Assembly: GCA_900546995.1 (NCBI GenBank)
Contig: URFF01000002.1
Coordinates: 11,952-75,951, forward strand
Origin: an uncultured Sutterella sp.
Lineage (GTDB): Bacteria > Pseudomonadota > Gammaproteobacteria > Burkholderiales > Burkholderiaceae_F
DNA length: 64,000 nt
Direction: 5' to 3'
Position 1 is the first letter of the stretch. The number at the start of each line of letters is the position of its first letter. The notes below the pieces were generated by a model that did not search any database, was not told where the DNA came from, and was given only the letters and a program-made list of their open reading frames with translations. This document shows, one piece after another, positions 35,427-45,055 of this stretch. The position numbers and the translations under genes were made by a program.

Positions 35427-36603
35427 GCTGCCGACTCACCTTTACTGACGAATAACCAAAGGGCTATCGCCAGGCAAAGGGCGGCCGTCAGGTAAAAACT
35501 TTCGTAATAGGCACCGAAAACCGAGTGAACGGCACCAAAGCCTAACGGTAGAAAGATCGCGCGAAAAACAGGGTGCCGCCGGTTGCAACACCGGCTTTGC
35601 CTTTCGGGGCAATTCGGGCAACTTGGGCAAGGTAGACGCCGTTCCAACCGATGGCGGACGCGCCAAGGCAGAAACAGACCGCAATCATCAAAAAGGCGGG
35701 AACCGACTCAGAGAAAAATCCGGTGACGACCAACATACTTGCCATCAAGGCGCCCAAAATAGCAAGCGTGATCCGCGGAGAATGGATTTTGTCAGCAAAG
35801 ACTCCCCAAAAAAGTCTCCCGCACATGCCGCCGATACTGGCAGCGCTCAACGCCATCCCGGCGAGCACAATCGGGATATGAATGTCCTCAACCATGTACG
35901 CCACGATGAAACTGAAAACACACATCTGAGTGCCGTTGTAGACGAAAGACACAATGCACATGCGGCGTAAACCGTTTTGGGAGGTGACCAACCGTAACGC
36001 GTTGATGACAGCTCGCGCATCGAATCGGGCATTCTTGTCGTAGTGATCATCCAACAGATTTCGGTGGTACAAAACCAAAAGGGCGACACACAATGCGGCA
36101 ATGGCCATAAAGTGAGGACCGGCTTTCCAGTCATTAGCCCACAACGCCACACTCGGGACTATGAATCCTGCGATGGCACTGCCGAGTGGAACAGCTGTTT
36201 GCTTTAGGGAGAAAACAAAGCCCATGCGTTCTTTGGGAACCGTGTGAGCCAAAATGTCGCTTGAGCAGGGCGTGATCGGTCCGTAGCTTAAACCCAACAA
36301 AAAACCGCCGAAACAGATAATCCAGAAATTAGGGATCGCACTAATGATGAGCCCGATAGCGGCAAGAATCAGGCACCCTTGAGAGACATGAATCCCGCCG
36401 AATCGGGTAACCATGGTGCCCCCTGAAACAGCGGCTATGGCTGCCCCGATGTAAAGAAAACAGACGTATGTGCCGATAAAGGAGCTGGGCACACCAATGG
36501 CCTGAGCAACCAAGGGTGCAATGGCTGACAAGGTCACTGTGCTGGCGGTGGCCATCGCTTGGATGGTCATGGTTGATGTGAGGGCGAGTCGAATAACAGA
36601 CAT
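35417..36603 (-). pseudogene. MFS transporter gene interrupted by a one-base frameshift
   Basis: Reading from 36603 gives 353 residues of an MFS transporter: eleven or so membrane helices, GGTMVTRFGGIHVSQG near 60 and LSYGPITPCSSDIL near 105. The frame then stops at 35542 after GGTLFF. The missing last helix (LPLGFGAVHSVFGAYYESFY, then LTAALCLAIALWLFV) continues in another frame to 35417. The break falls at an A5 run on the plus strand (35564-35568); one more A would restore a single frame of about 395 residues. It could be a real mutation, phase variation or a sequencing error. Substrate unknown; the family resembles CynX/NimT-type importers. Confidence 0.82.
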
Positions 36604-36660
36604 AACGAATTCCGAGCGATTTTCTTTCCATTGTAGTGCGCTTCGTAAGTCAAGAAAAGA

Positions 36661-36690
36661 TTGTGGCAGACATCGTTGTAGGACTACAAT
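36661..36690 (+). promoter_or_regulatory. candidate promoter of the lipoprotein gene
   Basis: TTGTGG (36661-36666) and TACAAT (36685-36690) are 18 bp apart, and an AGGAG ribosome binding site lies at 36712-36716, six bases before the ATG. The arrangement fits a sigma-70 promoter with a leader of about 25 nt. Confidence 0.55.
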
Positions 36691-36722
36691 TGGCTCAAAT
36701 ACGCGATTAGCAGGAGATTGTT

Positions 36723-37223
36723 ATGCGGTTAAAGCTTATCGTTGCGGCGCTTGCGGGAGTGGCGGTTTTAGCCGGTTGTGCCCATCCGGACTTGATCGAA
36801 CTCGGCCAGTCGGAGAGTTTGGTGGTCAATGAACTCGGAGCTCCGGACTCTCGAATTGATCACAACGACGGTTCATTTACCTTGGTGTATTCCGGTCAAC
36901 CCTATGGGCGGGAATGTTATTGGATGCACTTTGACAAGCAGGGGCAATTCATTGGTAAGGAGTTACTGATGAATGAGGACCATTTTAAATTGGTCATCCC
37001 TGGTAAACACACCAAGCAGGATGTGTTTCAAATGTTTGGTCGTTGTGCCCAAGAGTACGACTTTAAGCTCCAGAATCAAACCGCTTTTATGTATCGGTTC
37101 CGTGAGTCAAGCGGTCACGCCATGGCATTTTGGGTACAGTTTGACACCCAAAATGTTGTGACAGAAACTGCGATTACTCAAGATCCGTGGGATGATCGTG
37201 GGGATCCCTTATTTAATTTCTGA
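36723..37223 (+). CDS. predicted lipoprotein with BamE-like repeats
   Basis: 166 residues. The signal peptide ends in VLAGC with Cys19 as lipidated residue and Ala at +2. Two similar segments follow: GQSESLVVNELGAPDSRIDH near 27-46 with a strand region, and GKHTKQDVFQMFGRCAQEYD near 93-112. Each has the helix-GxP/GR-strand look of the SmpA/OmlA (BamE) fold, so the protein may be a tandem BamE-like module in the outer membrane. It stands alone, between the MFS gene and aspS. Function not established. Confidence 0.78.
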   Translation: MRLKLIVAALAGVAVLAGCAHPDLIELGQSESLVVNELGAPDSRIDHNDGSFTLVYSGQPYGRECYWMHFDKQGQFIGKELLMNEDHFKLVIPGKHTKQDVFQMFGRCAQEYDFKLQNQTAFMYRFRESSGHAMAFWVQFDTQNVVTETAITQDPWDDRGDPLFNF

Positions 37224-37244
37224 GTTTTTTGAATTGGGTATTCA

Positions 37245-37279
37245 TTAAAAAGGCCGGCGCCTTTCGGTTGCCGGCCTTT
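37245..37279 (-). terminator. intrinsic terminator after aspS
   Basis: AAAGGCCGGC (37249-37258) pairs with GCCGGCCTTT (37270-37279) around an 11-nt loop; on the minus strand a T5 run follows. It also lies after the convergent lipoprotein gene and may act for both. Confidence 0.8.
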
Positions 37280-37296
37280 GCACTAAGGGTGTCTGA

Positions 37297-39090
37297 TTAT
37301 TCCTTAATGGGATTACGCAAACGGATGTGCAATTCGCGTAATTGCTTTTCATCGACAGGCGCAGGTGCGTTCGTAAGCAAGCACTGAGCACGTTGAGTCT
37401 TCGGGAAAGCGATGACGTCTCGGATGGAAGGAGCGCCAGCCATGATGGTGACGATACGATCCAAACCGAAGGCGATACCACCATGAGGAGGCGCACCGTA
37501 TTGCAAGTTATCGAGCAAGAAGCCAAACTTGGCACGAGCCTCTTCAGGGCCGATCTTCAAGGCACTGAAGACCTTGCTTTGAATATCGGCGCGGTGAATA
37601 CGGATGGAACCACCGCCGATTTCCCAGCCATTTAACACCATGTCATAGGCTTGAGCAAAACACTTACCCGGATCTGTACTTAACAGATCGATATGTTCGG
37701 GTTTGGGCATCGTGAACGGATGGTGGCAAGCAACCCAACGTTGTTCTTCGTCGTCGTACTCAAACATCGGGAAGTCAACCACCCACAGAGCCTTCCAGCC
37801 TTCTTCATAAAGGCCGTTTTCTTTACCGAAGTCGCTATGGCCGATCTTCAAGCGCAAAGCGCCGAGCGAGTCATAAACAATCTTGGCACGATCAGCGCCG
37901 AAGAAGATCACGTCGCCATCTTGAGCACCGGTAACGGTCAAAATGTGTTGCAGCAATTCATCGGAGAGGTTCTTCACGATCGGGCTTTGCAAGCCTTCGC
38001 GTCCCTTGGCCTTATCATTGACTTTGATATAAGCCAAGCCCTTGGCACCGTAGATCTTAACGAATTCGGTGTAGGCGTCAATTTCAGAGCGCGGCATGCT
38101 GGCTGCGTGCGGCACATTCATTGCCACAACCTTACCGTCACGCAACTCGGTGGCAGAACGGAAAACCTTGAATTGGCAGTCACGAACTTGATCGGTGATT
38201 TCGCGCAATTCAATGCCTTTGATTCGAAGGTCCGGTTTATCGGAACCGAAACGAGTCATGGCTTCCGTCCAGGTCATCACCGGATACGGATCGGGCAAAT
38301 CCACGTTGATGGTTTCTTTGAACACATCACGGATCATATTTTCCATCAGGTTGCGGATTTCCTGTTCGGTCAAGAACGAGGTTTCGATATCCACCTGAGT
38401 GAATTCCGGTTGACGGTCGGCACGCAAGTCTTCGTCACGGAAGCACTTGACGATTTGGTAGTAACGGTCAAAACCGGCAACCATCAGCAATTGTTTGAAA
38501 AGCTGAGGCGATTGCGGCAAGGCATAGAAGTGACCGTCATGGACGCGGCTCGGAACCAAGTAGTCACGGGCACCTTCAGGGGTGCTGCGCGTCAACATCG
38601 GCGTTTCGATGTCGATGAAACCTTCTTTGTCCAAGTGGTTGCGAATGGCCAAGGCCACTTTGTAACGCAACTTGAGATTGCGTTGCATTTGAGGACGGCG
38701 AAGATCGAGCACGCGATAGGTCAATCGCGTCGTTTCAGACAGATTTTCGTCATCCAAGTGGAACGGAGGCGTTTCCGACTTATTAAGGATTTCCAATTCT
38801 TGGCAAAGGACTTCGACACCACCTGAGACGAGGTCGGGATTGAGCGTGCCTTCGGGACGGGCGCGCACGAGGCCAACCACTTTCAAGCAATATTCGTTAC
38901 GTACGGCTTCGGCCGTTGCAAACACGTCCGGACGATCCGGATCGCAAACAACTTGCAAAAGACCTTCACGGTCACGCAAATCGATAAAAATGACTCCACC
39001 GTGGTCACGGCGGCGGTGAGCCCAACCATAAAGGGTCACCGTTTGACCAATGAATTTTTCATTGATAAGACCGGCATATTCGGTTCGCAT
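37297..39090 (-). CDS. aspS: aspartate-tRNA ligase
   Basis: 597-residue class II aminoacyl-tRNA synthetase of the bacterial type. The N-terminal OB fold ([20 protein letters not shown], residues 18-37) binds the anticodon. Motif 2 is [20 protein letters not shown] near 212-231 and motif 3 is [15 protein letters not shown] near 540; the bacterial GAD insertion lies around 300-420. TTGGAG precedes the ATG. Whether it charges only tRNA-Asp or also tRNA-Asn depends on gatCAB elsewhere. Confidence 0.98.
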   Translation of the reverse strand: MRTEYAGLINEKFIGQTVTLYGWAHRRRDHGGVIFIDLRDREGLLQVVCDPDRPDVFATAEAVRNEYCLKVVGLVRARPEGTLNPDLVSGGVEVLCQELEILNKSETPPFHLDDENLSETTRLTYRVLDLRRPQMQRNLKLRYKVALAIRNHLDKEGFIDIETPMLTRSTPEGARDYLVPSRVHDGHFYALPQSPQLFKQLLMVAGFDRYYQIVKCFRDEDLRADRQPEFTQVDIETSFLTEQEIRNLMENMIRDVFKETINVDLPDPYPVMTWTEAMTRFGSDKPDLRIKGIELREITDQVRDCQFKVFRSATELRDGKVVAMNVPHAASMPRSEIDAYTEFVKIYGAKGLAYIKVNDKAKGREGLQSPIVKNLSDELLQHILTVTGAQDGDVIFFGADRAKIVYDSLGALRLKIGHSDFGKENGLYEEGWKALWVVDFPMFEYDDEEQRWVACHHPFTMPKPEHIDLLSTDPGKCFAQAYDMVLNGWEIGGGSIRIHRADIQSKVFSALKIGPEEARAKFGFLLDNLQYGAPPHGGIAFGLDRIVTIMAGAPSIRDVIAFPKTQRAQCLLTNAPAPVDEKQLRELHIRLRNPIKE

Positions 39091-39187
39091 ATATGCTCCA
39101 AACTTAATAGGGGATTACTCCCACCCAATAACCGAGGTATTTTAGCCGAAAGGCTATCTGTTTTGTGAGTACACACCACCTTTTTCA

Positions 39188-39226
39188 AAAGCGGGACGGC
39201 TATTGATTCGTTAACCGTCCCGTTTT
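39188..39226 (-). terminator. intrinsic terminator after the EF-G-like gene
   Basis: CGGGACGG (39192-39199) and CCGTCCCG (39215-39222) form an 8-bp GC stem with a 15-nt loop. The minus strand continues CTTTTGAAAAAGG; the plus strand continues TTTTAA. It lies 31 bp past the stop of the EF-G-like gene. Confidence 0.7.
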
Positions 39227-39252
39227 AATGACCGATGATTGATGATTCTGAA

Positions 39253-41304
39253 TTAATCTTCTTCGGCCTTGCGTTGATAGTGGCTTGCCAATTCAGCCTG
39301 AACGGCGGCGGGAACCGGTTCGTAGGCTTGCAATTCCACCGAGTAGCTGCCGGCGCCTTGTGTTAAGGCATTTAAGCGGTTGGCATATCCGTCAAGGCCT
39401 GTCAATGGCACGCGGCCCGTGATGAGCATCATGCCGCCCGTGAGATTTTCAGTGCCGCTGACTTGACCGCGACGACTGGCGAGGTCACCAGCGATATCAC
39501 CCATGTAAATGTCAGGAGCAAGGATTTCAATGCGGACAATCGGCTCCAACAATGTCGGATTGGCGCGAGAAAGGGCGTCCAGCATGGCTTTCCGGCCAGC
39601 AGCGACGAATGCGACTTCCTTACTGTCAACGGGGTGATATTTACCGTCATAGACCGTCACGCGAACGTCGTAGATGGGGTAGCCGGCAATATAGCCTTGA
39701 TCCAAAACTTCCTTCACGCCCTTTTCAACAGCTGGAATCAAGTTGTACGGAATAGCACCGCCCTTGACTTGGTCAACGAACTTAAAGCCAGCGCCGCGAG
39801 GCAAGGGATCAATGCGAAGGAAAACTTCGCCGAATTGACCAGCGCCACCCGTTTGCTTCTTGTGACGTGCATGACCTTCGGCAGAGGCGGAAATGGTTTC
39901 ACGATACGGAATACGCGGCGTACGGGTTTGAATTTCCAATTTGTATTGAGACGCCATCCGTTTCAAAACCAATTTGAGGTGCTGTTCGCTTAAGCCGCGC
40001 AAAACGGTTTCGTTCATCGTGGCGTCGTGTTCAACCGCAAGCGTCGGGTCTTCGCTGACCATCTTGTCGATCACTTCAGACATTCGGCTTTCATCTCCGC
40101 GTCGTGCGGGGCTCACGGCCAAACCGAACATCGGTTTCGGGAAGTTGAGCTTCTTCATGTAGATCGTGCCATCGATCGAGGCATCGTGCAGCACACTGCC
40201 GTAGACGATGTCATCAACTTTGGCCACAGCACCGATATATCCGGGGTTCATTTCATCGACTTCGATACCTTCCTTACCTTGAAGCATGATCGGTTTGCCG
40301 ATCTTGAAAGGCTTCTTTCCGTCGTCAACAAACAAAGTGGAGTCTTTGGTGATGCGGCCTTGATGCAAACGGAATAAGCCAATCTTTCCGATATAGGGGT
40401 CATTAACCACTTTGAAGACGTGGGCGACGACAGGACGGTTAGCATCTGGAATCGTGACATATTCAGAGCCGTCGGGACGGTAAAAGAGCGGGGCGTTCGC
40501 TTCGGTCGGATTCGGTAAGTGACGCACAAAGACCTTAATCAAATCGCGCATACCGATTAAATTCTTTGCCGAGGTGTAGCAGACCGGAATGATGTGTCCC
40601 AAGCGAAGGGCCTTTGTGAGCGGAGCATGTAAGCTCTTCGGGTCAACTGCACCTTCTTCAAGGTAGCGTTCCATGGTCTCGTCGTCCATTTCCACGACGC
40701 GTTCCACGAAAGCTTGGTGAACTCGTTCCACAGAGGCAAAGTTGGCTTCACCTTTGTCATTGTCGAAGCAGTCGATCACGTGTGAGCAATCTTTGTTCGG
40801 CAAGTTAAGCGGAAGAACTTCATTGCCGAACGCTTCACGTAGTTCGATAAGAAGCTTCATTAAATCGACATTGGGTTGGTCAATTTTGTTGACGACAATC
40901 ATTCGGCAAAGATTGCGCTCTTTAGCCCATTCCATCATGCGGCGTGTCATGAGTTCAATGCCCTTGGTGGCATCAACGACCACGCAGACGGTTTTAACTG
41001 CGTCCAAGGCGCCCAATGCTTGACCGACGCAGTCCGGATACCCCGGAGTATCCAATAGGAAAATGCGCACCGGTGTGCCGTCATCTTTCTGAGCATTAAG
41101 GTGAGCCACAGTCGTACGCAAAGAATGCTGCGCTTCTTTTTCCATGGGATCGAAGTCACCCACTGTATTGCCTTTTTCAACCGCTCCGACTTCACTGATG
41201 ACGCCATTACGGTACAAAAGTGCTTCCATCAACGTGGTTTTGCCCGTGGACCCGTGACCCACCAATGCTACAGTACGAAGATTCTCTACAGGATATTGAC
41301 TCAT
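39253..41304 (-). CDS. elongation factor G-like translational GTPase (EF-G-2 type)
   Basis: 683 residues with all EF-G domains. The G1 loop is GHGSTGKTTLMEALLY near 15-30, not the AHIDAGKTT of the canonical translocase. G3 is DTPGYPDC, G4 VNKIDQPN. Domain IV (HKKQTGGAGQFGEVFLRIDP) and the C-terminal domain follow. This matches the widespread paralogue typified by Thermus EF-G-2, whose role is not settled. The canonical fusA is not in the window. AGGGGG precedes the ATG, and the gene is transcribed alone. Confidence 0.88.
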   Translation of the reverse strand: MSQYPVENLRTVALVGHGSTGKTTLMEALLYRNGVISEVGAVEKGNTVGDFDPMEKEAQHSLRTTVAHLNAQKDDGTPVRIFLLDTPGYPDCVGQALGALDAVKTVCVVVDATKGIELMTRRMMEWAKERNLCRMIVVNKIDQPNVDLMKLLIELREAFGNEVLPLNLPNKDCSHVIDCFDNDKGEANFASVERVHQAFVERVVEMDDETMERYLEEGAVDPKSLHAPLTKALRLGHIIPVCYTSAKNLIGMRDLIKVFVRHLPNPTEANAPLFYRPDGSEYVTIPDANRPVVAHVFKVVNDPYIGKIGLFRLHQGRITKDSTLFVDDGKKPFKIGKPIMLQGKEGIEVDEMNPGYIGAVAKVDDIVYGSVLHDASIDGTIYMKKLNFPKPMFGLAVSPARRGDESRMSEVIDKMVSEDPTLAVEHDATMNETVLRGLSEQHLKLVLKRMASQYKLEIQTRTPRIPYRETISASAEGHARHKKQTGGAGQFGEVFLRIDPLPRGAGFKFVDQVKGGAIPYNLIPAVEKGVKEVLDQGYIAGYPIYDVRVTVYDGKYHPVDSKEVAFVAAGRKAMLDALSRANPTLLEPIVRIEILAPDIYMGDIAGDLASRRGQVSGTENLTGGMMLITGRVPLTGLDGYANRLNALTQGAGSYSVELQAYEPVPAAVQAELASHYQRKAEED

Positions 41305-41493
41305 AATGATCCCCCTAATCGGTAAACAATAAAAAGTCGCTTTTCTTATTGTGCGCCTTTTATCGCTTGTCGGGGGAAAGAAAATCTCGAGTTTTGACTA
41401 ACGTCGTACAAAAAGCAGAAATTAGCAGATACCGCCGAAAAACCCTAAGTTCTCAAAAAGAAAAACATAATGAGTGATTCGAGACACAAGAGG

Positions 41494-42177
41494 CTAAATA
41501 CTGGTGAGGCGGTACCCGACACCTCGAACACTTTCGATTCGAAGGTTGTCCTCGGCAAAGTCTGAGAGCTTATGCCGAACGCTGGAGATATGTACGTCGA
41601 TGGCGCGGTCGTATTGACCGTGTGGTCGTCCCAACACTTCAGGGTAGATGATGGCTTTGGAAACCGGTTTGCCAGCATGTTTGGCTAAAAGTTTTAAAAG
41701 TGCGAATTCGGTTCCGGTTAAATTAAGGTGAGCGCCATTGACACTGGCGCTATTGTGCTGTTCATCAATGACAAGCGGTCCGACTTTAATCGGTTCTAGC
41801 GCTTGCAAACGTTTGCGTTCGCGATTTTGAGCTAATTCCTTAATTTGATTCAGAATGTTGACCAAAGGGGTCGGTAAGCGCAGACATTGTTCTTCGGGCA
41901 ACGCGCAGCGGTGCAAAATTTTCTCGTCAAGATCAGAAGAGACGAGGGCCAAGACAGCCATATCAGGGTATTGACCCGAGAGGGTATTGATGAGCGTGCA
42001 ATCATTAGCGTTCGCTAAATCGATCACCGCAATTTCAAAGTTTGATTGCTTGCAGCATTCGATGGCGTCACTTAAAGAATAGACTGCACGGACTTCGTAA
42101 GCACAAAAAACTAAAAAATCCGCGAGCAAGGCTTCAAAGACGCTATCGTGATGAACGAGAAGAATTTTTGGCTGCAT
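41494..42177 (-). CDS. OmpR-family response regulator with degenerate receiver
   Basis: 227 residues: receiver (1-115) and winged-helix DNA-binding domain (about 130-227: LNLTGTEFALLKLLAKHAGK, HGQYDRAIDVHISSVRHKL, IESVRGVGYRLTSI). Asp53 in IAVIDLANAN may be the phosphorylation site, but the acidic pair reads H9-H10-D11 and the conserved Lys after the fourth strand is Thr103 (RLPTPL). Phosphorylation-independent action is likely. No kinase is adjacent. It is divergent from the efflux operon and is the best candidate for its regulator. Confidence 0.87.
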   Translation of the reverse strand: MQPKILLVHHDSVFEALLADFLVFCAYEVRAVYSLSDAIECCKQSNFEIAVIDLANANDCTLINTLSGQYPDMAVLALVSSDLDEKILHRCALPEEQCLRLPTPLVNILNQIKELAQNRERKRLQALEPIKVGPLVIDEQHNSASVNGAHLNLTGTEFALLKLLAKHAGKPVSKAIIYPEVLGRPHGQYDRAIDVHISSVRHKLSDFAEDNLRIESVRGVGYRLTSI

Positions 42178-42273
42178 AGAGGCGCCGATTAGCGAAAAAT
42201 TTAAAGGAAACCGAATGATACAGGGATTCTAAAAAAAACTCACGGTCTCACGATTAAGTAGTACGGAGTATTT

Positions 42274-42291
42274 ATTTTGTTTCAATTTTGT
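42274..42291 (+). promoter_or_regulatory. direct repeat upstream of the efflux operon, candidate regulator site
   Basis: ATTTTGT occurs at 42274-42280 and again at 42285-42291, exactly 11 bp apart, the spacing typical of OmpR-family half-sites. It lies between the divergent response regulator and the efflux genes. Binding is inferred. Confidence 0.35.
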
Positions 42292-42359
42292 ACTTTTCGA
42301 GAGGACCGCTTTACATTAATTTCGTGCAAACTTACAGTGAGAACGATTTTTATTTTGCT

Positions 42360-43766
42360 ATGAAAACGAGTCAAATTCCCCTATTGTTTGTACTGTCGGC
42401 GGCTCTTTTGAGTGGCTGCGCCGTTGCGCCGGTTGAAATGACCGCGCAGCAAAAGTCAGTGATTCCTTCGCAGTGGAGTCAAGGCGAGGGATTGCCGCAA
42501 AAGCAAGTGCTTCGTGTCGCCCCAAAAGAGTGGTGGGCCAGTTGGCAGGATACGACTTTAAACGAACTTGTCGCCAAGACGTTGGATAACAATACGGATA
42601 TTGCGACGGCGCGTGCTAATTTGAGATCGGCAATGGCTGCATTAAGCGGCGCAACTTCTTCATTATTCCCGAGCGCTACGCTAGGTGCTGATGGCAGCCG
42701 CAATCGTCGAAACGGTTCTTCAAGTGAGAGTTTTGGTGCGGATGCCTCTGCGAGTTGGACTTTTAGCTTCGGAGGACGCGATGTCTCGGCAAGACGCGCC
42801 GCCCAAGCGAGCGCCCATGCTTCAGAGCTGACCTTGGAAGATACAAAAAGCGCGATGACTAGCGAAGTGGCACTAACTTATGTGCAACTTCGTTTGGCTC
42901 AAACCCGTATGCAAATTGCTCTACAGAGCGAAAAGTCTTACAAGGAAGCGATGGATTTGACGCAATGGCGCTATGAGGCAGGGCTTGTCTCAGCAACGGA
43001 TTATGAGCAAGCGATTGCGCAGTATGAAAACGCCAGAGCATCCATTGCGACGACCCATCACAACATTTTGCAATATCAAACGGCTCTGTCGCGACTGACT
43101 GTTTTACCTTTAGCGACAATTCAGGCCTTGCCCGATGGTCCGATCCCTGTGCCACCCGAAAATCTCGCTGTTGCCATTCCTGCCGATGTGTTGTCTTTGC
43201 GTCCTGATGTGCAAGCCGCAAGAGAATCTGTGCGGGCCGCGATGGAAAATGTTCGTGTTGCGCAAGCGGACTTTTTGCCGAGTTTATCTTTAACCGGAAC
43301 CATTGGTACGGCTGCGGCGACGGTAGGGGCTTTAGGCAGTAGCGGTACCGGAATCGGTGCGTTGGTCGGCGCCCTTTCCATGCCGTTTTTGAATTGGGGT
43401 GATGCAATCGAAGCGACAGAAACTCAAAAAGCCAACTTGGATCGCGCTCAGGCTGACTATACCGCAACATTAGTCGGAGCTTTGGAAGAAACGGAAAATG
43501 CGCTTTCGGGTATTCGGGCAAGCGCCGCGAAAAAAGCCTCTCTTCATAAAGCAACGCAAAGCAGTCAACTTGCGGCGCAATTGGCACTACAGCAATACTC
43601 AAGCGGTTTGGAAGATTATCAAACGGTATTGACAACGCAGCGCTCTCTATTGGATGCACAAGACAGTGAAGCAAGCAATCGGGCCGATTGGGCAATCGCT
43701 CATATCGATTTGTACAGAGCATTAGGTGGCGGATGGATGCCGCCAGCCGAACAGGAAAGGAATTAG
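42360..43766 (+). CDS. outer-membrane efflux lipoprotein, NodT/OprM family
   Basis: 468 residues from ATG 42360; the frame is open to 42288. A signal peptide ending in LLSGC (Cys20) is followed by two OEP repeats: WWASWQDTTLNELVAKTLDN near 60-79, LTYVQLRLAQTRMQIALQSE near 178 and LSLRPDVQAARESVRAAMEN near 278. It forms the TolC-like exit channel. The next genes supply an adaptor and a MacB-type pump, so this makes a complete tripartite system in one operon. Confidence 0.93.
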   Translation: MKTSQIPLLFVLSAALLSGCAVAPVEMTAQQKSVIPSQWSQGEGLPQKQVLRVAPKEWWASWQDTTLNELVAKTLDNNTDIATARANLRSAMAALSGATSSLFPSATLGADGSRNRRNGSSSESFGADASASWTFSFGGRDVSARRAAQASAHASELTLEDTKSAMTSEVALTYVQLRLAQTRMQIALQSEKSYKEAMDLTQWRYEAGLVSATDYEQAIAQYENARASIATTHHNILQYQTALSRLTVLPLATIQALPDGPIPVPPENLAVAIPADVLSLRPDVQAARESVRAAMENVRVAQADFLPSLSLTGTIGTAAATVGALGSSGTGIGALVGALSMPFLNWGDAIEATETQKANLDRAQADYTATLVGALEETENALSGIRASAAKKASLHKATQSSQLAAQLALQQYSSGLEDYQTVLTTQRSLLDAQDSEASNRADWAIAHIDLYRALGGGWMPPAEQERN

Positions 43767-43770
43767 GTCT

Positions 43771-45045
43771 ATGACAAACGAGAAAGAAGCGATTAAAAAC
43801 TTGTTGGGCGAGGCGCAACCCAAAACCTGGTCAATGAGGAAAAAGATGGTGGCAGGCGTTGTGGCCGTTGTCGTCATTTCCGCCTTTTCCTGGTGGATGG
43901 GCTCTAAGGAGGCGGGCCCCCGCTATTTGACAGAGTCTATCTCCAGAGGGAACCTGGTTGTCAACGTGACAGCAAACGGTACGTTGGAAGCTGAGCGAGA
44001 GGTCACCATTGGCTCTGAACTATCCGGCATCGTTGAAAATGTTCTGGTTGACGTCAACGATACGATTAAGCGTGGTCAGGTGCTCATCGAACTGGATACG
44101 GCTAATTTACAGGCCACGGTCTTAAAAGCCAAGGCAGCTTTAGCGAGTGCACAAGCCACCAAAAAAGAGGCCGAGGCCACGCTAGTGGAAGCCAATGCCA
44201 AATATCAGCGCCTACTAAACGTGAGAAAGCTTTCTGGCGGAAAGACTCCGGCTCAAACAGAGATTGATGAACAGGCTGCTGTAGTGGCACGTGCCGAAGC
44301 GTCAGTTGAAACGGCAAAGGCTCAAATTCAAAATGCCGAGGCGGAACTGGAAACGGCCAATACCGACTTAACGAAAGCCTATATTTCATCACCCATCGAT
44401 GGCGTGGTTCTGGCTCGTTCGGTTGAGCCGGGTTATGCTGTGGCGGCCTCTTTGCAAGCCGTTGAACTCTTAACGATTGCAAGTGACTTGAGAACCTTGG
44501 AGTTGGAAATCGATGTCGACGAGGCCGATGTCAGCATGGTCAAACCCGGTCAGAAGGCAACCTTCACGGTGAGCGCCTATCCCAATAAGAATTTTCCCGC
44601 GACGCTCACCAAAGTGGCCTATGGTCCCGATAAAACCGAGGAAACCACCAATGTGGTGACCTATACTGCTTATCTTACGGTTGCCAATAATGATCTGCTC
44701 TTGCGCCCAGGAATGACGGCAACGGCACGCATTGTCACTGAAAGTCGCGACAACGTGTTACTGGTGCCCAATACGGCGTTGAGGTTTGTGCCTAGTGTGT
44801 CGGTGGGGTCAAGTGCTGTGAGCAGTTTGATGATGGGACCGCCTCGAAGCAACAATAAAAAGTCCAATGATGTCGGAGGGGCCGCGGCTCAAAGACAAAG
44901 CACGGTTTGGGTATTGCGTGGCAATAACGCCGAGCAGCTTTCGATTATCACGGGAGCAAGCGACGGAACAAAGACCGAAGTCATTTCTGGTGACTTGAAA
45001 GAGGGTGATTTGGTGATTACGAGTCAATTAAAGGCAGGCTCCTAA
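43771..45045 (+). CDS. macA: MacA-type periplasmic adaptor (HlyD family)
   Basis: 424 residues from ATG 43771, four bases after the outer-membrane gene. One membrane helix (26-43), then lipoyl-like motif (GTLEAEREVTIGSELSGIVE near 70), a coiled-coil hairpin (about 115-200, KAKAALASAQATKKEAEATL and on), second lipoyl half (YISSPIDGVVLARSVEPGYA) and beta-barrel/membrane-proximal domains. MacA stimulates the MacB ATPase and links it to the outer-membrane channel. A Ser/Asn-rich insertion (MMGPPRSNNKKSND) is local variation. Confidence 0.92.
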   Translation: MTNEKEAIKNLLGEAQPKTWSMRKKMVAGVVAVVVISAFSWWMGSKEAGPRYLTESISRGNLVVNVTANGTLEAEREVTIGSELSGIVENVLVDVNDTIKRGQVLIELDTANLQATVLKAKAALASAQATKKEAEATLVEANAKYQRLLNVRKLSGGKTPAQTEIDEQAAVVARAEASVETAKAQIQNAEAELETANTDLTKAYISSPIDGVVLARSVEPGYAVAASLQAVELLTIASDLRTLELEIDVDEADVSMVKPGQKATFTVSAYPNKNFPATLTKVAYGPDKTEETTNVVTYTAYLTVANNDLLLRPGMTATARIVTESRDNVLLVPNTALRFVPSVSVGSSAVSSLMMGPPRSNNKKSNDVGGAAAQRQSTVWVLRGNNAEQLSIITGASDGTKTEVISGDLKEGDLVITSQLKAGS

Positions 45046-45055
45046 GGAGACACTT

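Noticed and set aside
37693..38826. 377-codon open frame opposite aspS
   Set aside because: It lies wholly within aspS on the other strand and shows no recognisable domain; it results from codon bias of a conserved gene.
42859..43818. 319-codon minus-strand frame opposite the efflux channel gene
   Set aside because: No domain, Pro/Arg/Leu-rich shadow composition, and the plus strand holds a clear NodT-type lipoprotein.
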